Shown here: piece after piece, positions 16,728-24,394 of the stretch
Layout: each line of letters starts with the position of its first letter
Numbering within the stretch: position 1 is the first letter of the stretch
NCBI RefSeq assembly: GCF_035271045.1
Contig: NZ_DATESC010000001.1
Coordinates: 62,001-126,000, forward strand
From: Marinospirillum sp035271045
GTDB lineage: Bacteria; Pseudomonadota; Gammaproteobacteria; Pseudomonadales; Halomonadaceae
Direction: 5' to 3'
Length of the DNA stretch: 64,000 nucleotides
Program-made: the position numbers and the translations under genes
The notes under the pieces: model-generated
Seen by the model: only the letters and a program-made list of their open reading frames with translations
Told to the model about the DNA's origin: nothing
Databases searched by the model: none

Positions 16728-18298
16728 GAGCCTTGTGTTCGATAACGCTGTTGAGCCTCTGTTACTTTCTTAATATAACCCCTTGCTTCTGCCCTTGGGT
16801 GCTTTAGGTGCAGTTGATTGTAAACCTGTTGAGGGGTTAGTTGGTTAATCACGTTAACTGCTTGAGCACGGTCTTGATGAAAAGTACGCAGTACATTACC
16901 TGCACCTCCGTTATAACCTGAAATCATTGCATATTCACGCGATAGCGGATGGGTGATTTTATTTAAATAATTATCACGCAAAATACTTAAATAAGCTGTG
17001 CCGGTATCAATGTTATTAGTTGTATTAAATAAGTAATCACGTGTCGGTTGATCGTTACGTTTTTTGATTCGCGTAAATACATCTTTACCCGCAGTAGACG
17101 GAACCACTTGCATTAAGCCATAGGCTGGAATATGACTTGTTGCATAAGGGTTAAAATGACTTTCTGTTTCTATGATGGCATAAATTAAAACTTCATCAAT
17201 GCCGTAGCGCTCAGCAGCGGTTCTCACTAAATGCTCGTACTGATGCCCACGTACTTGCGTATGATTTTCAACCAGCGGAATTTCAACGCGATAAACGACC
17301 TGCCCGTTGCGTTGAATTTCTTGTACTTTATTATCAACTAAATAATCTGCAAAGCGCTCAGCACGCCATTCCCATTTTACTGGCTCACCTTCATGATCTA
17401 ACACCTGACCCGCCAATAACGCAGGTCCAACATAGTTGATTTTCTTATCGGTATAAATTTCTGGATTTTCTGCATCGTAGGGCGTTAAAAGGGTGGTAAT
17501 AATGGCTTCCCTTAAATGCTGTTTAGGGTTTGATGGGTCGATTGTTTCAACCACTATTTTGCCATTATCAAAATCCATTTCACCACGACTTTGGTAAGCG
17601 TCTGTGTATTTTACAAATTGGTGAGCTGATGTTGGCTTAGGTGCTACACCGCCCCACTGCTTCTGAACTTTTTCTTGTAACTCATTGATTCTATTTTGAT
17701 AAGCCTTGGCTTCTTTTTCCAGCTGAGTAATTGTTTGCTGGTAGTTTTTTAAATCTTCTGACAAGTTAGGGTAGCGTTCTAACCAATTTTGTTCAGGCGC
17801 TTGTGCTATGACAGGCTCTTCTACAGCTTCTTGCACAGCAACTGAAACGGGTGCAGGTGGTGGAATTATTGATACCGGTGGTGTCACTGGAGTAGCGATA
17901 GGAACAGGTACTGGTGCAGGTTTTGGTACTGGTGTAGGTGCTGGTTTTGGTACTGGTGCAGGTGCTGGTTTTGGCACCGGCTGAGGTTGAATGCTATCCA
18001 TTTCAACTTGAGTGTTGTCACCTAAAGGGATACCTTGCTGTGGATCTGCCGTTAAAACTTTTACGCTGGTTGGCGCTGGTTGACTTTCATTAACCTGGGG
18101 TACAGGTGTGGGTGTGGGTTTAGGCAGGTTAAGGGGTTTTGATTGTGCTAAAGGTGTATTTTTTGCTCCGGTTGAAACATGGCTAGAAACACCATTGTTA
18201 ATACCGCCTTGGCAGCCTGCCAAAAAGCTAAGCAATAAAAAAGGTAGCAGAAACAGAAAAATAGATTGAGTACGCACAAAGTAATTTATTAAATACAT
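16712..18298 (-). CDS. mltC: MltC-like membrane-bound lytic murein transglycosylase with long Pro-rich extension
   Basis: Cleaves the glycan strand of peptidoglycan in the periplasm. 528 residues against about 360 for E. coli MltC. A lipoprotein signal ends in the lipobox LAGC (about residue 29). A Pro/Ala/Val repeat tract (about residues 90-150) and a predicted coiled coil (about 175-215) follow. A DUF3393-like domain then precedes a C-terminal SLT domain. The SLT motifs IYAIIETESHFNPYATS (catalytic Glu), YGLMQVVPSTAGKDVF, NIDTGTAYLSIL and SGYNGGAGNVLRTF match MltC very well. The extra 170 residues probably span or bind the cell wall. Confidence 0.9.
   Translation of the reverse strand: MYLINYFVRTQSIFLFLLPFLLLSFLAGCQGGINNGVSSHVSTGAKNTPLAQSKPLNLPKPTPTPVPQVNESQPAPTSVKVLTADPQQGIPLGDNTQVEMDSIQPQPVPKPAPAPVPKPAPTPVPKPAPVPVPIATPVTPPVSIIPPPAPVSVAVQEAVEEPVIAQAPEQNWLERYPNLSEDLKNYQQTITQLEKEAKAYQNRINELQEKVQKQWGGVAPKPTSAHQFVKYTDAYQSRGEMDFDNGKIVVETIDPSNPKQHLREAIITTLLTPYDAENPEIYTDKKINYVGPALLAGQVLDHEGEPVKWEWRAERFADYLVDNKVQEIQRNGQVVYRVEIPLVENHTQVRGHQYEHLVRTAAERYGIDEVLIYAIIETESHFNPYATSHIPAYGLMQVVPSTAGKDVFTRIKKRNDQPTRDYLFNTTNNIDTGTAYLSILRDNYLNKITHPLSREYAMISGYNGGAGNVLRTFHQDRAQAVNVINQLTPQQVYNQLHLKHPRAEARGYIKKVTEAQQRYRTQGSTASR
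17919..17980 (-). repeat. 24-bp tandem repeat coding for Lys-Pro-Ala-Pro units
   Basis: Two full copies (17919-17942 and 17943-17966) differ by a single base, and a third partial copy starts at 17967. Each unit encodes eight residues of the form KPAP(T/A)PVP in the mltC product. The near-identity suggests recent expansion and possible length variation. Confidence 0.85.
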
Positions 18299-18482
18299 CG
18301 GTATCCCTATTATTAAGCGATAAAATAATTATAGCATTATAAAGCAAAGCAACCGGAGTTACAGGGCTAGCGCTATTAGTTGCTATTAAGTTGTTAACTT
18401 ATATATTTTTACCTATACTAGAAAATATTATCAAAAAACGCTATAAAAAAACTATTGCTTACGGCTTAATACTTGGCTAGGC

Positions 18483-18523
18483 ATCGCTAGCAAACTACTG
18501 GAAATCGCTAGCAAACTACTGGA
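18483..18523 (+). repeat. 20-bp tandem duplication that carries a Shine-Dalgarno sequence
   Basis: ATCGCTAGCAAACTACTGGA occurs at 18483-18502 and again at 18504-18523, with one base between. The second copy supplies the GGAG placed 7 nt before the ATG at 18531. Confidence 0.9.
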
Positions 18524-18530
18524 GTTTGTT

Positions 18531-18878
18531 ATGTTATTGCCCTCAGTTGAAACTTCTAGCAGCACTCCATTGAGTCGACAGAAAGAAAATGTCACCAATG
18601 ATGGTGTGTCAACGGCTAAGCAAACAACCACTGAAAACCAAATAAAACCTGAACTTCAACCTGATGAAATTCGTTTTGGTCGTAAACGCCCACTGTTACC
18701 TATTACTTTTAGTTTTGGTATCCGCCGCTCTAAAGCTGTTGCTGTTGCAATGCGTTATCCTTTGTTAGGTGGCAAGCAACCAACGACATTCTATCAAGCC
18801 ATTCTTGATACTTTTGACTTAGCAGCAACCAATCGCCTTCCTTATTTTAAAGGCACAGAAGTGAATGTCGCTGCCTAA
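18531..18878 (+). CDS. Hypothetical protein, 115 residues
   Basis: No family recognised. The ATG at 18531 has a good GGAG ribosome-binding site. The first 45 residues are polar and Ser/Thr/Gln-rich, probably disordered. The C-terminal 65 are compact with basic patches (FGRKRPLLP, GIRRSKAVAVAMRYP) and aromatic residues. There is no signal peptide or membrane helix, so it is probably cytoplasmic. It lies upstream of an acyl-CoA dehydrogenase, but a PsrA-like promoter between them argues for separate control. The ribosome-binding site and biased composition support it as real, at moderate confidence. Confidence 0.6.
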   Translation: MLLPSVETSSSTPLSRQKENVTNDGVSTAKQTTTENQIKPELQPDEIRFGRKRPLLPITFSFGIRRSKAVAVAMRYPLLGGKQPTTFYQAILDTFDLAATNRLPYFKGTEVNVAA

Positions 18879-18905
18879 TTTTTATTAAAAATACGGGTTG
18901 AATGC

Positions 18906-18951
18906 TTGACACCTATCAAGTCTTAGCTTATGTTTCAAACATACGTTTGAA
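18906..18951 (+). promoter_or_regulatory. Promoter with PsrA-type operator upstream of acyl-CoA dehydrogenase
   Basis: TTGACA (18906-18911), a 17-bp spacer and TATGTT (18929-18934). An 18-bp perfect palindrome with arms TTCAAAC and GTTTGAA around ATAC (18934-18951) begins at the last base of the -10. It fits the reported PsrA consensus (G/C)AAAC-N2-4-GTTT(G/C). Such a site would repress until a long-chain fatty acid releases the TetR-family repressor. Confidence 0.65.
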
Positions 18952-19001
18952 TAAAGCAACATTAGAGCACTAATAACAATCAGCCAAGCACCGAGGTCAC
19001 T

Positions 19002-20807
19002 ATGCCAACTTATAAAGCTCCCTTGCGCGATATGCGTTTTGTCATGAACGAATTGTTAGATTTCCCAAACCACTACAAAAGCCTGCCTAACGGTGATGAC
19101 GCTGTTGAAGTTACCGATGCCATTCTTGAAGAAGGCGCCAAGTTTGCAGAAAACGTACTAACTCCACTTAACCAAACCGGCGACCAACAAGGCTGTACGT
19201 TAAAAGATGGTGTAGTCACTGTTCCAGATGGCTTTAAAGAAGCTTATCAACAGTATGTAGAAGGTGGCTGGCCTGCCATTAGTCAAAATGCTGATTACGG
19301 TGGTCAAGGTTTACCGCATTCTTTAGGCATGGTGCTGAATGAAATGATTTGTTCTGCCAACCTTTCTTGGGGCATGTACCCAGGTTTATCGCACGGCGCG
19401 ATGAGTGCTTTAGAACACCACGGAACAGAAGAATTAAAACAAATCTACTTAACCAAATTAATTGAAGGGCGTTGGACAGGTACTATGTGCCTAACCGAAC
19501 CCCATTGCGGAACAGATCTAGGCTTGATTAAAACCCGTGCTATTCCTGATGACAATAATGGCTACAAAGTTAGCGGTACTAAAATCTTTATTTCTGCCGG
19601 TGACCACGAACTAACCGAAAACATTGTTCACCTAGTTTTAGCCAAACTTCCTGACGCACCAGAAGGCAGCAAAGGTATCTCTTTATTTGTAGTCCCTAAG
19701 TTTTTGCCTGATGCTTCAGGTGAAGTGGGCGAGCGCAACGGTGTTGTTTGCGGATCACTAGAAAATAAAATGGGTATCCACGGTAACTCTACTTGCGTAA
19801 TGAACTTTGATGACGCTACCGGCTATCTAGTAGGTCAACCCAATAAAGGTTTAGCCGCCATGTTCACCATGATGAACGCTGCGCGTATTGGTGTGGGTAT
19901 TCAAGGTCAGGGCTTAATCGAAGTTTCTTACCAAAATGCGCTGGCTTATGCGCGTGACCGCTTACAAATGCGTGCACTTTCTGGTGCTAAAGCGCCTGAA
20001 AAAGCAGCAGACCCTATTATTGTACACCCCGATGTGCGTCGTATGTTACTCACGCAAAAAGCGTTTAGCGAAGGTGGTCGTGCCCTTATTCTTTATACTG
20101 CACAACTTATTGACAAGGTTGAAAAAGGTAAAGAAGAAGATAAAAAAGAAGCTGACGATATTCTTGGCTTACTAACCCCCATTGTTAAAGCGTTCTTAAC
20201 CGAAGTTGGTTTTGAAGCGACTAACGAAGGCGTACAAGTATTTGGTGGCCACGGCTTTATTCAAGAATGGGGCATGGAACAATTTGTACGTGATGCGCGT
20301 ATTACCCGTTTATACGAAGGTACAACCGGTATTCAAGCACTGGATTTATTAGGCCGTAAAATCCTAATGAATCAGGGTGAACACCTACGCAGCTTTACTA
20401 AACAAATTCATAAATACTGCCAGTCGGCTAGCCAGCAAGAAGCCATGCAGGAATTTATTAAGCCATTAGCTGATCTGAATAAAGAATGGGGCGACCTCAC
20501 CATGAAAATTGGTATGGCTGCGATGAAAAACCGTGAAGAAGTGGGTGCTGCTTCTGTTGATTACCTTATGTATTCAGGCTATGTCACTTTAGCTTACTTC
20601 TGGGCGCAAATGGCAGAAATCGCTCAGAAAAAACTAGCTGAAGGTACAAGCGAACAAGCTTTTTACCAAGCCAAGCTAGACACGGCACGTTTTTACTTCC
20701 AGCGTTTACTACCACGTACTAAAACTCATGCAGCAACTATGCTTGCTGGTGCTGATGGTTTATTAGCAATGGATGCCGCTGCTTTTGGTTTAGCTTTTGA
20801 AGTGTAA
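19002..20807 (+). CDS. Acyl-CoA dehydrogenase (FadE-like, 600-residue class), copy 1
   Basis: FAD-dependent oxidation of acyl-CoA to enoyl-CoA, first step of beta-oxidation. The product is 601 residues, the long bacterial class with a C-terminal extension domain that also includes DmdC. N-terminal, middle (MCLTEPHCGTDLGLIKT) and C-terminal dehydrogenase domains are in order, with the catalytic Glu at residue 439 (LYEGTTGIQALDLLGRK). GAGGT precedes the ATG. A paralogue follows 228 bp downstream after a terminator. Chain-length preference cannot be read from sequence; methylthiopropionyl-CoA is a possible alternative substrate for this family. Confidence 0.92.
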   Translation: MPTYKAPLRDMRFVMNELLDFPNHYKSLPNGDDAVEVTDAILEEGAKFAENVLTPLNQTGDQQGCTLKDGVVTVPDGFKEAYQQYVEGGWPAISQNADYGGQGLPHSLGMVLNEMICSANLSWGMYPGLSHGAMSALEHHGTEELKQIYLTKLIEGRWTGTMCLTEPHCGTDLGLIKTRAIPDDNNGYKVSGTKIFISAGDHELTENIVHLVLAKLPDAPEGSKGISLFVVPKFLPDASGEVGERNGVVCGSLENKMGIHGNSTCVMNFDDATGYLVGQPNKGLAAMFTMMNAARIGVGIQGQGLIEVSYQNALAYARDRLQMRALSGAKAPEKAADPIIVHPDVRRMLLTQKAFSEGGRALILYTAQLIDKVEKGKEEDKKEADDILGLLTPIVKAFLTEVGFEATNEGVQVFGGHGFIQEWGMEQFVRDARITRLYEGTTGIQALDLLGRKILMNQGEHLRSFTKQIHKYCQSASQQEAMQEFIKPLADLNKEWGDLTMKIGMAAMKNREEVGAASVDYLMYSGYVTLAYFWAQMAEIAQKKLAEGTSEQAFYQAKLDTARFYFQRLLPRTKTHAATMLAGADGLLAMDAAAFGLAFEV

Positions 20808-20831
20808 ATAATTTTTAAGGTAAGGGTTTTT

Positions 20832-20860
20832 GAGGTGGCTTAGGCCGCCTCTTTTTTTTT
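20832..20860 (+). terminator. Intrinsic terminator between the two acyl-CoA dehydrogenases
   Basis: GAGGTGGC (20832-20839) pairs with GCCGCCTC (20844-20851) across a 4-nt loop, with one G-T pair, followed by nine T residues. Confidence 0.92.
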
Positions 20861-20861
20861 A

Positions 20862-20870
20862 TGTTACAAT
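20862..20870 (+). promoter_or_regulatory. Candidate extended -10 promoter for acyl-CoA dehydrogenase 2
   Basis: TGTTACAAT is a TGn extended -10 with TACAAT (20865-20870), directly after the terminator T-run. There is no good -35, and no PsrA-type palindrome occurs in this 228-bp spacer. Confidence 0.3.
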
Positions 20871-21035
20871 CTGCGTTGAAGTAACACAAAAACTTAACCT
20901 AAGTTGAGTAAGCTGCTAATCTAGTCAATGAGCATAAGAACCTAGCAGTCACTTGGCTTGCTTTTTGCAATGCAGCAAATAAGGTAAGCTAGCGATACCA
21001 CCAAGATGTGTACAACAGGATAGAGGTACTAAAAT

Positions 21036-22832
21036 ATGGCAATGTATAAAGCTCCCCTTCGTGATATGCAATTTGTATTAAACGAGGTTTTTGAAGCCGA
21101 TAAACTTTGGGCTTCAATGGAAGCAACGCAAGAAATTGACGCAAGTTTAGCTGAGTCCATTTTGGAAGAAGGCGCTAAGTTAACTGAAAATGAACTTTTT
21201 CCGTTAAACCTAAGTGGCGATGCTGAAGGTTGCCGTTTTGAAGGTGGACAAGTTTTTACACCTAAAGGTTTTAAAGAAGCTTATCAAACGCTATCTGATG
21301 GCGGCTGGATGGGTTTAGGTGGTAATCCTGAGTACGGCGGTCAGGGTATGCCAAAAATGTTGACCGTTTTATTTGAAGAAATGCTTTACTCTTCCAATGC
21401 TGCATTTACGCTTTACCCTGCACTTAACAATGGTGCAACACTGCTGCTAGATTCTCATGCTACCGAAGCCGTAAAAACGCAATACTTACCACCTATGTAT
21501 GAAGGCCGCTGGATTGGCACCATGTGCTTAACTGAAACCCAAGCCGGTACAGACTTAGGTTTAATCAGCACTAAAGCAGAGCCTAAAGGTGACGGCGTTT
21601 ACGACCTAACCGGTAGCAAGCTATGGATTACTGGTGGTGAGCATGACCTAGCTGAAAACATTATTCACCTTGTATTAGCCCGTCTACCTGATGCACCGGC
21701 TGGCACACGCGGTATTTCTTTATTTTTAGTGCCTAAATTCAAAGTAAACGCAGACAACAGCCTTGGCGAATTCAACAAGGTTAACTGTGGTTCTATTGAA
21801 CACAAAATGGGTATTAAAGGTTCAGCCACCTGCGTTATCAACTTTGATGGTTCTGAAGGCATTATGATTGGCGAACCTAACCGTGGTTTAAACGCTATGT
21901 TCACCATGATGAACTACGAACGTCTATCCATAGGTATTCAGGGTTTAGGTTTAGGCGAAGTTGCTTACCAAAGCGCAATGGATTTCTCGAAAGAGCGTAT
22001 TCAATCACGCGCACCTGGTGGCGCTAAACAGCCAACAAAAGCGGCTGATCCTATCTTAGTTCACCCAGACGTTCGCCGTATGGCGCTTAACGTTCGTGCG
22101 TTTAACGAAGCCAGCCGTGCCTTTGCTTCCTACGTTGGTATGCAGCTAGACATCGGTAAATACCACGCAGATGAAGCGATTCGTAAGCACGGTGATGACA
22201 TGATGGCGCTAATGACTCCTATCGCTAAAGCGTTTATTACTGACCGTGGTTTTGATGCAACCGTTACTGCTCAGCAGATTTACGGTGGCAGTGGTTATTG
22301 CACCGAGTGGGGTGGCGAGCAATACGTTCGTGATGCGCGTATTGCACAAATTTATGAAGGCACCAACGGTATTCAAGCATTAGACCTTATGGGTCGTAAA
22401 GTTTTCTCTAACCGTGGTGAATACGTTAAATCTTTCACACAAGAAGTGCGTGATTTCTTAGCAACGTGTGCTGATTTGCCTAATATGCAAGTTTGGACAA
22501 CGACGCTAGAAACTGAACTGCAGCGTTTAGAATCACTGACCTTAAAAGTGATTGCAGCCACTGAACAGAATCCAGCCGAAATTGGTGCAGCTTCGGTTGA
22601 TTACTTAGACCTGTTTGGCCTAGTGGCTTACGGTTATATGTGGGCGCGTATGGTGAGTGTTGCACAGCGTAAAGTAGGCAGCGAAACTTCTGGTTTCTAC
22701 GCTAGCAAAATTAAAGTGGGTAATCACTTCCTTAAACGCATTTTGCCACGCACCTTGGCGCTAGAGCAGCAAGTATTGGCTGGTGCTGAAGTACTGATGG
22801 CTATGGAAGAAGATGACTTCTACGTTAACTAA
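21036..22832 (+). CDS. Acyl-CoA dehydrogenase (FadE-like, 600-residue class), copy 2
   Basis: Second member of the pair; 598 residues sharing the opening motif (YKAPLRDMQFVLNE versus YKAPLRDMRFVMNE) and full domain order with copy 1. MCLTETQAGTDLGLISTKAE forms the FAD/substrate loop and the catalytic Glu is residue 441 (IYEGTNGIQALDLMGRK). The sequences are clearly paralogous but diverged, suggesting different acyl chain preferences. The two copies are separately terminated, so they can be expressed independently. No other beta-oxidation genes lie in the window. Confidence 0.92.
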   Translation: MAMYKAPLRDMQFVLNEVFEADKLWASMEATQEIDASLAESILEEGAKLTENELFPLNLSGDAEGCRFEGGQVFTPKGFKEAYQTLSDGGWMGLGGNPEYGGQGMPKMLTVLFEEMLYSSNAAFTLYPALNNGATLLLDSHATEAVKTQYLPPMYEGRWIGTMCLTETQAGTDLGLISTKAEPKGDGVYDLTGSKLWITGGEHDLAENIIHLVLARLPDAPAGTRGISLFLVPKFKVNADNSLGEFNKVNCGSIEHKMGIKGSATCVINFDGSEGIMIGEPNRGLNAMFTMMNYERLSIGIQGLGLGEVAYQSAMDFSKERIQSRAPGGAKQPTKAADPILVHPDVRRMALNVRAFNEASRAFASYVGMQLDIGKYHADEAIRKHGDDMMALMTPIAKAFITDRGFDATVTAQQIYGGSGYCTEWGGEQYVRDARIAQIYEGTNGIQALDLMGRKVFSNRGEYVKSFTQEVRDFLATCADLPNMQVWTTTLETELQRLESLTLKVIAATEQNPAEIGAASVDYLDLFGLVAYGYMWARMVSVAQRKVGSETSGFYASKIKVGNHFLKRILPRTLALEQQVLAGAEVLMAMEEDDFYVN

Positions 22833-22851
22833 ATAGCGGTAAGTTGACACT

Positions 22852-22877
22852 AATCCCTGCTTTGGCAGGGATTTTTT
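22852..22877 (+). terminator. Intrinsic terminator after acyl-CoA dehydrogenase 2
   Basis: A perfect 9-bp stem (AATCCCTGC at 22852-22860 with 22865-22873), TTTG loop, then a T-run to 22877. Confidence 0.92.
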
Positions 22878-22909
22878 ATTGCTTAAAGAAAAATAAATGC
22901 CCTAAACGT

Positions 22910-22941
22910 AAAAAAACCCAGTCTGTAAAAAGGCTGGGTTT
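22910..22941 (-). terminator. Terminator of the tRNA-Leu transcript
   Basis: On the minus strand AAACCCAGCC (22932-22941) pairs with 22914-22923 with one G-T pair, then runs into a T-tract (complement of the A-run from 22910). It is positioned 60-90 bp after the tRNA 3' end. Confidence 0.8.
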
Positions 22942-23003
22942 AATAAGTAACTCTTTTGTGTTTGTGGTTTTCCAAGAAATTCTTTATTAATCAAGAACTT
23001 ACT

Positions 23004-23088
<85 letters not shown>

Positions 23089-23176
23089 ATAAACCTACAA
23101 TCTACTGCTTAAAACTTCATTCTAATCAGGGGCTTAGGGCTTGTTTTTGCCGCTGTGCTTGACTGGAATGAGGCAT

Positions 23177-23204
23177 ATTCTACAGTGAATTATTCTTGTG
23201 TCAA
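23177..23204 (-). promoter_or_regulatory. Promoter for tRNA-Leu
   Basis: On the minus strand a perfect TTGACA (complement of 23199-23204), a 16-bp spacer and TAGAAT (complement of 23177-23182). The transcript would carry a leader of about 80 nt before the tRNA. Confidence 0.6.
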
Positions 23205-23246
23205 CACTAATTTTAAAAAAAAGTTTAATTATTTATCAGTATTTTC

Positions 23247-24329
23247 CTAAACCACCATGCCACAAGGCTTTACGCTAGTTTTTTTAGTCTTTTTAGCAGT
23301 GGCATCTTGGTAAAGCGTATTTTTTTCAGCCAGAATATCCAACAAAGCTGCTTCATGTACCTGTTCAGTGACTGGCGATTTAGCCTGCTGCATATTAATA
23401 CCTAACTTATGGAAGAGTGCTTGGTCTTGTTGTGCTTCAGGATTGCCTGTCGTTAAAAGCTTATCACCATAAAAAATAGAATTCGCACCAGCAAAAAAAG
23501 CCATAGCCTGAGCCGTAGTGTCTAATTTTTCGCGTCCTGCCGATAAACGCACCCGTGACGTTGGCATTAAAATTCGCGCTACAGCAATCACCCGAATAAA
23601 CTCTAACGGCTCTAATTCGTCTAAATCTGCCATCGGTGTACCAGGTACTTTAACCAACATATTTAGTGGCACGCTTTCTGGGTGTGGTTGTAAAGAAGCC
23701 AACTGCTGCAACAAACCAATACGATCACTCACCTGCTCGCCCATACCCAAAATACCGCCCGTACAAACTTTCATTCCAGCTTTACGTACTTTGGCTAGTG
23801 TTGCTAAACGGTCTTCATAAGTGCGCGTGGTAATAATTTCACCATAAAACTCAGCCGAAGTATCTAGGTTATGGTTGTAATAATCTAAACCAGCATTAGC
23901 CAAAGCTTCCGCTTGATTTTCTTTTAGCATACCCAGTGTCATGCACGTTTCTAAGCCTAACGCTTTTACTTTACGCACCATTGCTAAAACTGCGGGCATA
24001 TCTCTATCGGTTGGTGAACGCCAAGCAGCGCCCATACAAAAACGACTGGCACCGGCATTTTTAGCTTCTTGGGCTTGTTCTAACACCTTATTGATCTCTA
24101 ACAGCTTTTCTTTCGATAAGCCCGTGTTGTAATGCGCTGACTGGGGGCAATACTTACAATCTTCAGGGCAGCTACCCGTTTTAATGGATAATAGCGTAGA
24201 TACTTGTACATCGTTAGCATCAAAGTTTTGCCGGTGCACAGAATGAGCGCGAAATAATAAATCGTTAAAAGGAAGGGCAAACAGCGCCGCGATTTCTGTA
24301 TTTGTCCAATCAAAGCGTTGCTCAGTCAT
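23247..24329 (-). CDS. bioB: Biotin synthase
   Basis: Radical-SAM enzyme inserting sulfur into dethiobiotin. The ATG at 24329 (MTEQRFDWTNTEIAAL) is chosen: AGGA lies 8 nt upstream, while the longer open frame to 24392 overlaps the divergent promoter region. The product is 360 residues. The SAM cluster motif CPEDCKYC has Cys54, Cys58 and Cys61, and YNHNLDT with the later Cys/Arg ligands is intact. bioB stands alone here: the next feature downstream is tRNA-Leu, so bioFHCD must be elsewhere. comF is divergent, as in pseudomonads. Confidence 0.96.
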   Translation of the reverse strand: MTEQRFDWTNTEIAALFALPFNDLLFRAHSVHRQNFDANDVQVSTLLSIKTGSCPEDCKYCPQSAHYNTGLSKEKLLEINKVLEQAQEAKNAGASRFCMGAAWRSPTDRDMPAVLAMVRKVKALGLETCMTLGMLKENQAEALANAGLDYYNHNLDTSAEFYGEIITTRTYEDRLATLAKVRKAGMKVCTGGILGMGEQVSDRIGLLQQLASLQPHPESVPLNMLVKVPGTPMADLDELEPLEFIRVIAVARILMPTSRVRLSAGREKLDTTAQAMAFFAGANSIFYGDKLLTTGNPEAQQDQALFHKLGINMQQAKSPVTEQVHEAALLDILAEKNTLYQDATAKKTKKTSVKPCGMVV

Positions 24330-24339
24330 GCTTAGTATC

Positions 24340-24371
24340 CTGTAAACCATTAAATAATTTTTAGTTAACTG
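24340..24371. promoter_or_regulatory. Degenerate BirA-operator-like site between bioB and comF
   Basis: CTGTAAACC (24340-24348), 14 bp, then AGTTAACTG (24363-24371). The left half matches 8 of 9 of the BirA half-site TTGTAAACC; the right half matches about 5 of 9 of GGTTTACAA. The position, 10 bp upstream of the bioB start, is appropriate for biotin-dependent repression. Confidence 0.4.
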
Positions 24372-24394
24372 AATCCTGCCGGAGCAACACAATC

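Noticed and set aside
17881..17990. Repeat region considered as a CRISPR-like array
   Set aside because: Units are 24 bp with no spacers and are in frame as Pro-rich codons of mltC.
19936..20175. 79-codon open frame inside acyl-CoA dehydrogenase 1
   Set aside because: Out-of-frame Lys/Leu-rich shadow with no start signal.
24330..24392. Longer bioB N-terminus (extra 21 residues)
   Set aside because: Runs through the divergent promoter/operator region and is not part of the biotin synthase family; the ATG at 24329 has AGGA.
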